Below are positions 23,339-31,587 of a stretch of 34,700 nt of DNA, piece by piece (position 1 is the first letter of the stretch; each line of letters starts with the position of its first letter). The position numbers and the translations under genes are program-made. The stretch lies in the NCBI GenBank assembly GCA_012517325.1, contig JAAYVF010000104.1, positions 1-34,700 on the forward strand. The letters run 5' to 3'. The notes under the pieces were generated by a model, which was not told the DNA's origin, searched no databases, and saw only the letters and a program-made list of their open reading frames with translations. This DNA is from Myxococcales bacterium. Lineage in GTDB: Bacteria; Lernaellota; Lernaellaia; Lernaellales; Lernaellaceae.

Positions 23339-24222
23339 TCCACCGTCCCTCCCTCGTTGACCGCGGCGTCGTCGCGCACGCAGCGGAAGCCGACGACGCG
23401 GTCGCGATCGGTCGGCGGATCGTAGTTGCGATAGGAAACGCGCAGGTAATCGGCGGTATTGTTCCAGCCGCCGCCGCGCAGGACGCGCCACTGGCTGGCG
23501 TTCGGCCCGGCGGGATCGGCCGCCGGACCGGCGTCGTAATAATCGGCGCCGTACCAGTCGTTCACCCATTCCCAGACGTTGCCGTGCAGGTCGTACAATC
23601 CGAAATCGTTCGGATCTTTCAAACCGACCGGATGGGTCCGCAAATCGGCGTCGTCCAGGAACCAGGCGATCCCGGACAGGCAGGCCTCGTCGTCCCCGCA
23701 GGAATATTTCGTGCTCGCGCCGGCGCGCGCCGCGTATTCCCACTCGGCCTCGGTCGGCAGGCGGGCGTCGAGCAGCGTGCAAAACGCGGTCGCCTGCTCC
23801 CACGACACCTGTTCCACCGGGCAATCGTCGCAAGCGGTGAAATAGCTCGGGTTGACGCCGAGCAGCGCATTGAATTGCGCCTGGGTGATCTCCAGCGGAT
23901 TCATCGCAAACGCCGCGAGCGTCACCGGATGGGCCGGCCGCTCGTCCGCGCGGCAAGCTTCGTCGCCCGCCGAACAGCCCATCGTGAAGTCACCCGCCGG
24001 TATTTCCACCCATTCCAGGCCGATCGATTCGCTGAGGTCGTCCTCGTCGGTGTCGTCGTCCTGGTCGTCGTCGCTGTCGTCATCGTGATCGTCGTCCTCA
24101 TTCCCGTCGTCGGGTGAATGATCGTCGTCCTCGTCTTCCTCGTCGGCGCAATTGATCGCGACGCCGAAAAAGGCCACGAAAAAGAGGATCGTCAAAAATG
24201 CCGGGATGCGCCTTTTGTCCAT
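23335..24222 (-). CDS. FGE/SUMF1-like domain lipoprotein with Asp-rich linker
   Basis: The 295-residue lipoprotein (AINC, Cys25) has an Asp/Glu-rich linker (26-63) and a formylglycine-generating-enzyme-like domain (about 68-286). The domain has VEIPAGDFTMGC, PVTLAAFAMNPLEITQAQF, PVEQVSWEQATAFC, RLPTEAEWEYAARAG, DLHGNVWEWVNDWYG, RVLRGGGWNN and GFRCV. The two active-site Cys of true FGEs, after RGGSF, are absent (WNNTADYLRVSYRN), so it is unlikely to make formylglycine. It is better seen as a binding or scaffold version, as in many bacterial SUMF1-domain proteins. A Shine-Dalgarno (aggtg) precedes ATG 24222. Its stop codon overlaps the start of the ERG2-like gene. Confidence 0.88.
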   Translation of the reverse strand: MDKRRIPAFLTILFFVAFFGVAINCADEEDEDDDHSPDDGNEDDDHDDDSDDDQDDDTDEDDLSESIGLEWVEIPAGDFTMGCSAGDEACRADERPAHPVTLAAFAMNPLEITQAQFNALLGVNPSYFTACDDCPVEQVSWEQATAFCTLLDARLPTEAEWEYAARAGASTKYSCGDDEACLSGIAWFLDDADLRTHPVGLKDPNDFGLYDLHGNVWEWVNDWYGADYYDAGPAADPAGPNASQWRVLRGGGWNNTADYLRVSYRNYDPPTDRDRVVGFRCVRDDAAVNEGGTVE

Positions 24223-24289
24223 GAAGCACCTGCCGTCGAGTGATGAGAACCGTTGTTTTATTAAGTGGTTCGTCTTTCCCTTTTGTCGC

Positions 24290-24322
24290 CAACCGGCTTT
24301 TTACCATCGAAGCGGCCGGTTG
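24290..24322. repeat. Hairpin-forming inverted repeat between two lipoprotein genes
   Basis: An 8-bp perfect inverted repeat (caaccggc at 24290-24297, gccggttg at 24315-24322) with a 17-base loop lies just after the stop codon of the gene at 24335-25231. There is no T run after it on the minus strand, so a terminator role is doubtful. Confidence 0.4.
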
Positions 24323-24334
24323 TCATGTATTCGC

Positions 24335-25231
24335 CTAGTCCGCGGACGGGAACAATTCATCGATCGTGAAATCCACCCAGAACAGGCCCGCCGTCCGGTC
24401 GATCGCCGCCCGCAACGCCCGGCCGATGTCGCCGGGCGGATCGGCCAATTGGCCCCACCAGGCGCGATCCTCGTCATAGCCGAATTGAAAACCGACCGGC
24501 GCCGGCGCCAGGGCTTCACTCCAGGTCCCGAATTCCTCGACCAGGGCCGCCAGGGAACCCAGAGCCATGCTGTCATCGATGAAAAACAATCCCGTCCGGT
24601 ATTGGGGCGGCATTTTTTCAGGCAGCCAATGTTTGAAAAAAAGCGTGTAGCTCGGGTCATACCCGCGGACGAGTTCGCTCCAGGCTGCGGCCTCGCCATC
24701 GGTGACGGCCTGACCGTCGGCCACCGTGTCGGCGCGATACCACTCGACATCGATCCCGATTCCCGCCACCGATCCGTGATGGCCGTACCGCCGCAGCACC
24801 AGGTCGATCAGGGTCGCAACCTCGGCCGCGCCCGGCTCGACCTGCAACCAGACCCGGACATCGTTTTTATCGAACCAATTCAGGTAGGCTTCGTTTTGAT
24901 CCGTTGCGCCGAACGCGATTTTCGCGTATTCGCCGCCCGGCGAGGGAAAATTCAGTTCGCACGAGCCATCGTCTAAAAACACGCCGACGATCCACACACC
25001 GCCTGGTTCCGCGCCGGCGAAACGCCCGGCCATTTCGCGGCTGACCTCGCCCCAGTAAACCGGATTCGGAAACGGTTCAATGCCGTAGCGCGAAGCGCGA
25101 AATCCAGCGACTAACCAATGATTATCACCATCATTTTCGTTGTTGTCGGGTTCGCCGTCGTCGCCGCAGGACAGCCCGGCCGCCGTGAAAACCAAACACA
25201 ACAGTAATAGCCTGACGCCCCTTCGGTTCAT
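24335..25231 (-). CDS. Lipoprotein of unknown function, possible TIM-barrel
   Basis: The 298-residue lipoprotein (GLSC, Cys22) has a short acidic linker (GDDGEPDNNENDGDN). The body contains WLVAGFRASRYGIEPFPN, GVWIVGVFLDDG, VRVWLQVEPGAAEVATLI, GIGIDVEWYRADTVADG, YTLFFKHWLPEKMPP, GLFFIDDSMALGSLAAL and LFWVDFTIDELFPS. Alternating strands and helices with acidic residues at strand ends (DVEW, EPG, FIDDS) suggest a TIM-barrel related to glycosidases, but I cannot name a family and the idea is tentative. ATG 25231 is chosen because ggag lies eight bases upstream and the signal peptide starts there; an in-frame codon at 25267 has no support. The gap of 112 bp to the FGE-like gene downstream contains a hairpin. 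Confidence 0.7.
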   Translation of the reverse strand: MNRRGVRLLLLCLVFTAAGLSCGDDGEPDNNENDGDNHWLVAGFRASRYGIEPFPNPVYWGEVSREMAGRFAGAEPGGVWIVGVFLDDGSCELNFPSPGGEYAKIAFGATDQNEAYLNWFDKNDVRVWLQVEPGAAEVATLIDLVLRRYGHHGSVAGIGIDVEWYRADTVADGQAVTDGEAAAWSELVRGYDPSYTLFFKHWLPEKMPPQYRTGLFFIDDSMALGSLAALVEEFGTWSEALAPAPVGFQFGYDEDRAWWGQLADPPGDIGRALRAAIDRTAGLFWVDFTIDELFPSAD

Positions 25232-25535
25232 TCCTTTTACTCCGCCGGTTCGTCCATTTGGTGACAAGTCTGCCCAATATCAAGGCAAAATGCCAGAAAA
25301 ATGCGCTTTTTCATGGGCGCGTGAAGCGGCAAGTCGCGACAATGATTAAAAAAATATTTCCCGACCGGAAGCAAAGACTTGCATCCGGAGACCCATGACT
25401 TCCGGGGGCATTCATGCTAGTTTTTTCAAGTAAAATGCCGCCTCCCCGCAGGCGCGAAAATAAAAATCATCATTTTTCACGACAAAGCCGATCAACGTGA
25501 TAATGATTCACTTCATTAGAAAATAGAGGACCGCC
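25232..25535. other. Divergent intergenic region between lipoprotein and hybrid kinase genes
   Basis: This 304-bp region holds the promoters of two divergent genes. It is AT-rich from 25340 on. The only structured element I can point to is the inverted repeat at 25501-25518. No small gene is supported. Confidence 0.5.
25501..25518. promoter_or_regulatory. Inverted repeat upstream of the hybrid kinase gene
   Basis: TAATGA (25501-25506) and TCATTA (25513-25518) form a perfect 6-6-6 inverted repeat ending 17 bases before the kinase start codon and just before its Shine-Dalgarno (agagga). It could be an operator; the AT-rich form partly recalls Fur-type sites (GATAATGAT in the left half), but the match is incomplete. 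Confidence 0.3.
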
Positions 25536-27947
25536 ATGTCCGCCTCAGACGACCGCGACCAGACGGCGATGGAATTGGGAAAAGCCTACCAGCGGATAGC
25601 CGAGTTGGAACGTCAATTGGCGCGAATCCAGGAAGAAAAGCGCAAATATCGGATGGTCACGGAAAACGCGACCGACATCATCTGGATCGTCAATCTGGAC
25701 CTGCAATTCACCTTTATCAGCGCCGCGGTGGAAAAAGTGCGCGGTTTCACCGTCGCGGAAGCGTTGCAGGAGCGCTTGACGGATGTGCTGACTCCGGAAT
25801 CCTACTCGCTCACCCTGCATCACTTTCAACAGGAATTGGCCCGGGACCAGGATCCCGATCGCCCCCATGGCCGCAACCTGATGCTGGAATTGGCGCAATA
25901 CCGCAAGGACGGTTCGACCATCTGGACGGAAAACACGATGAAGTTCATTCGCGACGACGCGAATCGCCCGATCGGCGTCATCGGGGTGACACGGGATATT
26001 TCCGCACGAATGAAAACAGATAAGGACTTACGCGAAAGCGAGGAACGCTATCGCCAGTTGTTCGAGTCCGAATCCGATTCGATTTTTCTGATCGACAACG
26101 AAACCGGCCGGCTGCTCGAGGCGAACGCCGCCGCAACCGCGATGTACCAAATGAGCCGCGAGGAACTGCTGACGAAGAAAAACACGGACCTCTCGGCCGA
26201 ACCCGAGGACACGCGGCGGGTCACCGTTTCCTCGCCGGTGATTTCCGATCAAATCATTACCATCCCATTGCGCTTTCACCGCAAAAAGGACGGCACCGTG
26301 TTCCCCGTGGAAATCACCGGTCGCTTTTTCGTTCGGAAAGGCCGGCCGGTGCACATCGCCGCCATCCGCGACATCACCGAACGGCTGCGCGTGGAAAAAG
26401 AAAACCGCGAGTGGAAACGGCGCTACGACCTGCTTTTCCTTTCGGCGGGCAACATCGTCTACGAATGCAACCCTCAGACCGGCGAAGCCGAATGGGGCGG
26501 CAGCATCGAGGCGATACTCGGCTATGCGCCCGCCGAACTGACCGGCGGTTACCATCGCTGGAAGGAATTGATCCATCCAAACGATCGCGAAGCCATCGTC
26601 CGCCGGTATGACGAAAGCTGGGAACGCGGCACGAAGTTCAGTGCCGAGTATCGGTGCCTTCGGAAAAACGGTCATTATGTGTTGCTGCAGGATACGGGTT
26701 ACCCGCTGCTCGACGAGCAAGGTCGCCCCGAGCGAATCCTCGGCGTGATCAACGACATCACCGACAAAAAGGCCGCCGAGGAAAACCGCCGGCGGCTCGA
26801 GGAACAGCTCGTCCAGGCGCAGAAAATGGAGTCGATCGGCCGCCTGGCCGGCGGTGTGGCGCACGATTTCAACAACATACTGACCGGGATCATCGGCTAT
26901 GCCGAGATGATGCTGACCGGGATGGCCGACGACGACCGATCGTTCGCCGAAGTGACCGAAATCAAGAAGGCCGCCGAACGCGCGGCGACCCTGACCGCCC
27001 AACTGCTGGCCTTCAGCCGCAAACAGCTCATCGATCCGAAGATCCTCGACCTTAACCTCTTGGTGGGCCAATCCGTTCGGATGATCCAACGGCTGATCGG
27101 CGAGGACATCGATCTGCAATTCACCGCCGCGCCGGACCTCGGCAGAGTGAAAGTCGACGCAGGCCAGATCGATCAGATCCTGATTAATCTGGCGGTGAAC
27201 GCCCGCGACGCCATGCCACGGGGCGGCAAACTGGTCATCGAAACCGCCAATACCGAAATCGACGCGGCCTTTTGCCGCCGGCATCCGTATGCCACGCCCG
27301 GCTGTTACACCATGCTCGCGATGAGCGACACGGGTTGCGGCATGACGCCGGAAGTGATGCAGCACCTTTTCGAACCGTTTTTCACCACCAAGGAACGCGG
27401 CAAAGGCACCGGACTGGGTTTGTCGATGATCTACGGCATCGTCAAACAGAACAACGGCTTCATCAACGTCTATTCAGAGTTGAATCAGGGAACCAGTTTT
27501 AAAATTTACCTGCCCGCCGTCGCCGTAACGTCCGACCAACCGCCGGCGCCCGACCCGCACGACTTGCCCCCGGGCTCGGAAACGATCCTGTTGGTCGAGG
27601 ACGAGGAAGTGGTTCGCGGGATGGTGCGGCAGATCCTGGAAGATCACGGTTATCGCGTTTGGCTCGCCACCACCGCCGAGGAAGCCCAGGCGCTGGCATT
27701 TGCCGCCGAGCCGCCGTTGGATTTGCTGTTCACCGACGTCGTTTTGCCCACCCTGAACGGCCGGCAGCTCTTCGAATCGTTGCAAGTCAAATGGCCGGCG
27801 CTCCGCGTGCTGTATATGTCCGGTTATACCGAAAATGCCATCGCCCATCACGGCGTGGTCGACGAAGGCGTCATGTTTCTGCAAAAGCCGTTCTCCATCG
27901 CCTCCCTATTGCGAAAGGTCCGCGAAGCCTTGGAGAGAAAACCTTGA
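25536..27947 (+). CDS. Multi-PAS hybrid histidine kinase with C-terminal receiver domain
   Basis: The 803-residue protein begins with a coiled coil (12-37), followed by three PAS domains (about 38-160, 170-285 and 296-412, each ending in a typical GVTRDIS/AAIRDITE/GVINDITD). A HisKA domain carries phospho-acceptor His443 in GGVAHDFNN. The HATPase has NLAVNARDAMP, DTGCGM, FEPFFTTKERGKGTGLGLSMIYG. A receiver domain has phospho-acceptor Asp734 in FTDVVLP and Lys784 in QKPF. There are no membrane segments, so it is a cytoplasmic sensor; PAS ligands are not evident. It is an orphan: no separate response regulator adjoins it. The third PAS plus PAC (YRCLRKNGHYVLLQD) is closest to the PAS_3 type. 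Shine-Dalgarno agagga. Confidence 0.95.
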   Translation: MSASDDRDQTAMELGKAYQRIAELERQLARIQEEKRKYRMVTENATDIIWIVNLDLQFTFISAAVEKVRGFTVAEALQERLTDVLTPESYSLTLHHFQQELARDQDPDRPHGRNLMLELAQYRKDGSTIWTENTMKFIRDDANRPIGVIGVTRDISARMKTDKDLRESEERYRQLFESESDSIFLIDNETGRLLEANAAATAMYQMSREELLTKKNTDLSAEPEDTRRVTVSSPVISDQIITIPLRFHRKKDGTVFPVEITGRFFVRKGRPVHIAAIRDITERLRVEKENREWKRRYDLLFLSAGNIVYECNPQTGEAEWGGSIEAILGYAPAELTGGYHRWKELIHPNDREAIVRRYDESWERGTKFSAEYRCLRKNGHYVLLQDTGYPLLDEQGRPERILGVINDITDKKAAEENRRRLEEQLVQAQKMESIGRLAGGVAHDFNNILTGIIGYAEMMLTGMADDDRSFAEVTEIKKAAERAATLTAQLLAFSRKQLIDPKILDLNLLVGQSVRMIQRLIGEDIDLQFTAAPDLGRVKVDAGQIDQILINLAVNARDAMPRGGKLVIETANTEIDAAFCRRHPYATPGCYTMLAMSDTGCGMTPEVMQHLFEPFFTTKERGKGTGLGLSMIYGIVKQNNGFINVYSELNQGTSFKIYLPAVAVTSDQPPAPDPHDLPPGSETILLVEDEEVVRGMVRQILEDHGYRVWLATTAEEAQALAFAAEPPLDLLFTDVVLPTLNGRQLFESLQVKWPALRVLYMSGYTENAIAHHGVVDEGVMFLQKPFSIASLLRKVREALERKP

Positions 27948-28024
27948 CCGCGCGGCGCGGCGGCCCGTTTGAATTATTTTCGCGTTCCGGCCGCCGCGTT
28001 TGCGTGCCCGCCGGAATTGTGGAA

Positions 28025-28046
28025 ACATGATTTCGTACCATCATGT
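28025..28046. promoter_or_regulatory. Inverted repeat upstream of Cys-rich lipoprotein gene, candidate operator
   Basis: ACATGAT (28025-28031) and ATCATGT (28040-28046) form a perfect 7-bp inverted repeat with an 8-base spacer, 80 bases before the start at 28127. An outer ggaaa/tttcc pairing (28021-28025, 28055-28059) adds partial symmetry. No regulator is known. Confidence 0.35.
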
Positions 28047-28126
28047 CGGGATATTTTCCTTGCGTTCGTTTGCGGGAAAATACGATATTACTCGAAGTTG
28101 TACCATCAACGGGGAGGAGGTTTTGC

Positions 28127-28507
28127 ATGAAAACGGCTAAGTGGTTGCTTTGGTTTTCGCTGATCGCTCTGTTAGCGGGCGGGCTGATTCTGGCCTGCGG
28201 CGGCGATGACGACGACGACGACAACGACAACGACGACGCGACCGATGACGACGCGGCGGACGACGACGCGGCGGCGGACGATGACGACGATTGCACCAGC
28301 ACGGTCGAGGAGGTCTGCGATTTCGTTTTCGCCACCTGCGAGGACCATTGGGGTTGGCCGGACAGCGCGACTTGCTACGAACAATTCATGGCGGGTTGCG
28401 CCGATGAAACGGCCTATTTTTCCTGCGTCTGCCAGTGCTATACGGCCGGCGATTGCGATACCTTCTCCGATTGCGAATTCGCTTGCTGGGACGCGGCCTG
28501 TGACTGA
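28127..28507 (+). CDS. Small Cys-rich lipoprotein with Asp-Ala tract
   Basis: The 126-residue lipoprotein has the lipobox ILAC (Cys24), then GGDDDDDDNDNDDATDDDAADDD-type sequence to residue 55. A compact C-terminal domain has 12 Cys (56, 64, 71, 83, 91, 100, 102, 104, 110, 116, 120, 125), including a CVCQC cluster. The even number and spacing suggest six disulfides in an extracytoplasmic module. No family recognised. ATG 28127 has an excellent ggggaggagg at seven bases; the frame is open upstream without support. The same overall plan, lipobox-Asp tract-Cys knot, appears at 4249-4539. Confidence 0.8.
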   Translation: MKTAKWLLWFSLIALLAGGLILACGGDDDDDDNDNDDATDDDAADDDAAADDDDDCTSTVEEVCDFVFATCEDHWGWPDSATCYEQFMAGCADETAYFSCVCQCYTAGDCDTFSDCEFACWDAACD

Positions 28508-28663
28508 CAAAGGTTACCCGAACGGAAGGTGGGCCTTTTTCGCTCGGTGATGGCAACCCTCTCCCCGGGTTGAAAAAAGGCTTACTTAATCGATCGGGTT
28601 GTCGTAAAATGAAGCAGGGTTTGTCAATCAACCACTTCTTTTTCGGCTTATAAGGGGTGAAGA

Positions 28664-29014
28664 ATGAAGAATTATCACGGCAATTGGGCATTGTTGATTG
28701 TTTCCCTGGCGATCATCGCGTTCGCCTTGGGCGTGGCTTGCAAAACCGGCGGTGCGCCGAGCACGATCACCGGCCTGGCCAGCAAGGCCGGCCTGGACGA
28801 CAAGATCCCCTACGCAAAGGAAATCGCCGATATCTGCAACTACAGGACCGAGAACAAGTGCACGAAGAAAAGCTACGACAAATGCGTCCAGGATCTGGGC
28901 AAATCGGTTGCGGCCAAGGGCGAAAAATTCGGCAAGGCGCTGGAATGCCGCGCCAAATGCACGAAAACCGCCGATAGCTGCGACGCCTACAAAACCTGCA
29001 GCGACAAGTGCTAA
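28664..29014 (+). CDS. Small Cys-rich putative lipoprotein
   Basis: The 116-residue protein has a hydrophobic signal ending LGVAC (Cys26 lipidated) and no Asp tract. The mature part is Lys-rich and contains eight Cys (58, 66, 74, 94, 98, 105, 112, 116), with a helical segment (KAGLDDKIPYAKEIADICNY). It ends at Cys116, the last residue. It is not recognisably homologous to the preceding gene, though both are small and Cys-rich. Shine-Dalgarno aagggg. A strong terminator follows, so it ends a transcript; the 156-bp gap from the gene before leaves room for its own promoter. Confidence 0.75.
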   Translation: MKNYHGNWALLIVSLAIIAFALGVACKTGGAPSTITGLASKAGLDDKIPYAKEIADICNYRTENKCTKKSYDKCVQDLGKSVAAKGEKFGKALECRAKCTKTADSCDAYKTCSDKC

Positions 29015-29051
29015 CGGAAAAAACGGCGATTCGCGATCGCCGGTGATGACG

Positions 29052-29082
29052 GGGCGGCTCGCTTGAGCCGCCCTAATTTTTT
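29052..29082 (+). terminator. Rho-independent terminator after the Cys-rich lipoprotein gene
   Basis: A perfect 9-bp stem (29052-29060 with 29065-29073, loop gctt) is followed by taatttttt. It lies 37 bases after the stop codon at 29014. Confidence 0.85.
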
Positions 29083-29288
29083 AACCTTTCCGGCGGTTCT
29101 CCGGACCATCGTTATTATTCTATCCACTTGCCTGATTAATATTTTTATTTTATCGTTCTGACGACGGGCCGGATTAACTCGGCCGCAACGATCGATTTTA
29201 TCACCATCCTTTTCTCCGCATCATTGAGCCAGACACAACCACCTCATGGATTGAAGAACCGCCGAATAAGCAAGAAAGGGGCTGTCCG

Positions 29289-30470
29289 ATGCGTCCGAAA
29301 GCGAAAAAAGTCCTCTCGGTGGTGTTGGTTGTTTTCTTTCTCCTCGTCCTCGTTGCCGCGATAGTTCTTTACCCCTATTACCGGATGCCACCCGAAAGCA
29401 AAGCCGTACTGGATGCGCGACAGGCGGAATTCCAGGCCGTCGCCGAGGAGATTGCCGCTCGCCCGAAAGACGATCACCTCGCCTTGGAGAAATTGTTCGA
29501 CGATCTGGCGGCGGCGAAATTAACCCTGCCGAAAGAGGTATTTCACGATGCGTGTCCGCTCTTTGTAAACGATGAAATTCAGGCGCAGGCGCCGGTGCTG
29601 GAACAATTTCAACCCTTCCTTGATCGCTTCCACGCCGTGTTGAAAGACGGCCTGGTGATGCAATTGGACAATGATCCGGATGCCGACCTGCTGAACTTCT
29701 CTTTTCTCCGCCAGCTTATTTTCGCCGATCTGGTCGCCGCCGCGCTGGACCTGTCGCAGGGGCGACCGGAAAAGGCCGAACCGCGGCTCGTTCAAACGAT
29801 TGAAACGGAACGCGAATTGCTGAACGCCAAATTTATTCTGCCGGTGATGATTGCCGAGGCGATCGCCCAGCGCATCAACGGAACCATCGTTTTCCTCCTG
29901 CCGCGCCTGCCGGCCGCCACCATTCAAGAACTGCAAAAGCAACTCGAATCCCTGCCCGATGCCCGCGTCATGTTCGTGGAATCGTTGAAGGTCGAAGCCG
30001 CGCATTCGATGACGGCACTGGATCGCCTGTTTACGGGTGGTCGGGATTCATGGGACCGGTTGGGGGATAATGAAATCCATGTGCCGTATTTTTTATTCCG
30101 CCTCGGCGGGATCGTCGGCTTTCTGGACCGCGAGCGCTACATGTCAATCCACATTCGGGCAAAAGACATCGATCATTTCCAGACCTGGATCAACTCCGGG
30201 AGCAAGGAACTGCCGCCTGAGGTGATTCGCGATGACATCATGCATTCGTTGACGGCCCAGATCAGCTATCCCAACACCCAAAGTCTGATGCGGCATTGCG
30301 CCAAAAATATGCAGGACCGCCGCGCGGTTCTGGCCGCGATCACCCTGGAACTGCAACGCCGGCAAGGCAAACCGGCCGAAAAAGCCGAATTGCCCTTCGA
30401 CGATCAACGGCTGATCGTGTTGGAAAGCGAATCCGGCTGTCTGAAAATCACTGTTCCGCCGAAAAAATAG
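29289..30470 (+). CDS. Single-pass membrane protein of unknown function
   Basis: The 393-residue protein has one N-terminal membrane helix (about 8-29, after the basic RPKAKK) and a long, largely helical extracytoplasmic domain. It starts PPESKAVLDARQAEFQAVAEEIAARP and has FLRQLIFADLVAAALDLSQG, a long amphipathic helix ERELLNAKFILPVMIAEAIAQ, and LPARLP-like turns. Towards the end LAAITLELQRRQGKPAE recalls uncharacterised membrane proteins with a helical repeat near the C-terminus that are common in planctomycetes and deltaproteobacteria; this is from memory. No Cys-rich or catalytic motif is visible. Shine-Dalgarno aaagggg. It faces the SGNH hydrolase gene convergently with a 20-bp gap. Confidence 0.7.
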   Translation: MRPKAKKVLSVVLVVFFLLVLVAAIVLYPYYRMPPESKAVLDARQAEFQAVAEEIAARPKDDHLALEKLFDDLAAAKLTLPKEVFHDACPLFVNDEIQAQAPVLEQFQPFLDRFHAVLKDGLVMQLDNDPDADLLNFSFLRQLIFADLVAAALDLSQGRPEKAEPRLVQTIETERELLNAKFILPVMIAEAIAQRINGTIVFLLPRLPAATIQELQKQLESLPDARVMFVESLKVEAAHSMTALDRLFTGGRDSWDRLGDNEIHVPYFLFRLGGIVGFLDRERYMSIHIRAKDIDHFQTWINSGSKELPPEVIRDDIMHSLTAQISYPNTQSLMRHCAKNMQDRRAVLAAITLELQRRQGKPAEKAELPFDDQRLIVLESESGCLKITVPPKK

Positions 30471-30490
30471 AGCCGTCGGACCATGGCGGT

Positions 30491-31462
30491 TCACTGTCCC
30501 GCGCCGGTCGGCGGCACCTCCGGCTGCGTCGAAAAAGGCGCGGCATATTTCGGCGAATCTGGAATCAATCCGTTCTCCATCAAGGCGTCGGCGACGAAGC
30601 GGGCGATGGCGGCGTAACCTTTTTCGTTCGGATGCAGGGTGTCGCCGACCAGTTTCATCGTCAGGCCGAACGGCTGCCGGAACGAGCGGACATCCACGAA
30701 ACCGACCCCGTACTTTTTCGCGGTGCTTTGCAGCGCGTCATCGACCGAACGGCAGGCGAGAAAATAGTTCAAAAAGAGGATGTGAACGTTTTTTTGCCGC
30801 ACCGTTTCGATCATCTCTCCGTAATCCTGAATCAGCCAACGTGTGAGAAACTCGTCGTCCTTGATCAAGCTGGAATATTGCAGATCGTGGTCGCTGCCGA
30901 GACTTCGTTGCAGGTTGTAGACGGTGATTTTTCCCAATTGATAGGTTTTGGAGCGCTCGAGCAATTCGCGGACCTGGGCGCGGATCGGCTGCGTTTTCAG
31001 GGTTTCCTCGCGCCAGAAGCGCGCCTCTTGGAAATTGTGATCGTTGTTCTTGCCGGCGCAGACGATGACCAGGTCCGGCCGGGACTCCGGCTTCTCCAGC
31101 GTTTCCTTGATCTGCCGCAGCGCCTGGGAGGAATTGAATCCCGGCACGCCGCCGTTGACGACCTGGTAGCCGGTTTTCAGGCTCCGTGAGTTGAGCAGGT
31201 TGCCCAGTTGTCGCGGATAGGAAAGATCCGCCGGCGCGTCCATGCCGTAAGTATGCGAATCGCCGCTGCATAAAATCCGAAAGGTGTTCGGCCGCGGCTT
31301 TTCCAGACGGGCGACTTCCGCGCGAATCGGCCGATAGAGAATCCCGCCGGCGACCCGCAAAGTCATTTCCGTCAGGATGATCAAGCCGGCGATGAGCAGC
31401 AGTATGAAAAGAACGACGCGCCAAACGGGCAGGCGAAAGATCAGGCGCCGAACTTTGCTCAT
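30491..31462 (-). CDS. Membrane-anchored SGNH/GDSL-type hydrolase
   Basis: The 323-residue protein has an N-terminal membrane anchor (about 13-33, VWRVVLFILLLIAGLIILTEM) and a periplasmic SGNH domain. Block I is LCSGDSHTYGMDA with nucleophile Ser69, block II VVNGGVPGFNSSQ, block III VCAGKNNDHN with Asn139, and block V DTLHPNEKGY with Asp274 and His277. All four blocks are intact, so it is probably active as an esterase or acyl/acetyl hydrolase on a lipid, glycan or peptidoglycan substrate; the substrate cannot be told. The ATG at 31462 has only a weak Shine-Dalgarno. The gene is divergent from the ferredoxin-nitroreductase gene at 31588. Confidence 0.88.
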   Translation of the reverse strand: MSKVRRLIFRLPVWRVVLFILLLIAGLIILTEMTLRVAGGILYRPIRAEVARLEKPRPNTFRILCSGDSHTYGMDAPADLSYPRQLGNLLNSRSLKTGYQVVNGGVPGFNSSQALRQIKETLEKPESRPDLVIVCAGKNNDHNFQEARFWREETLKTQPIRAQVRELLERSKTYQLGKITVYNLQRSLGSDHDLQYSSLIKDDEFLTRWLIQDYGEMIETVRQKNVHILFLNYFLACRSVDDALQSTAKKYGVGFVDVRSFRQPFGLTMKLVGDTLHPNEKGYAAIARFVADALMENGLIPDSPKYAAPFSTQPEVPPTGAGQ

Positions 31463-31587
31463 GATTGGGGTCCGCTCGTGAACATGACTTGCTGTTTAGC
31501 ACGAAAACGTTCCGCTCCGCACCCCTGGATCGGCGCCGGGTCCTGTGATTTAATTTGCAAAACATCCAATAAGAAGAGGCCACCGCG

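Noticed and set aside
26028-27365. A 445-codon frame antisense to the hybrid kinase
   Set aside because: The kinase has all expected motifs; the antisense frame has none.
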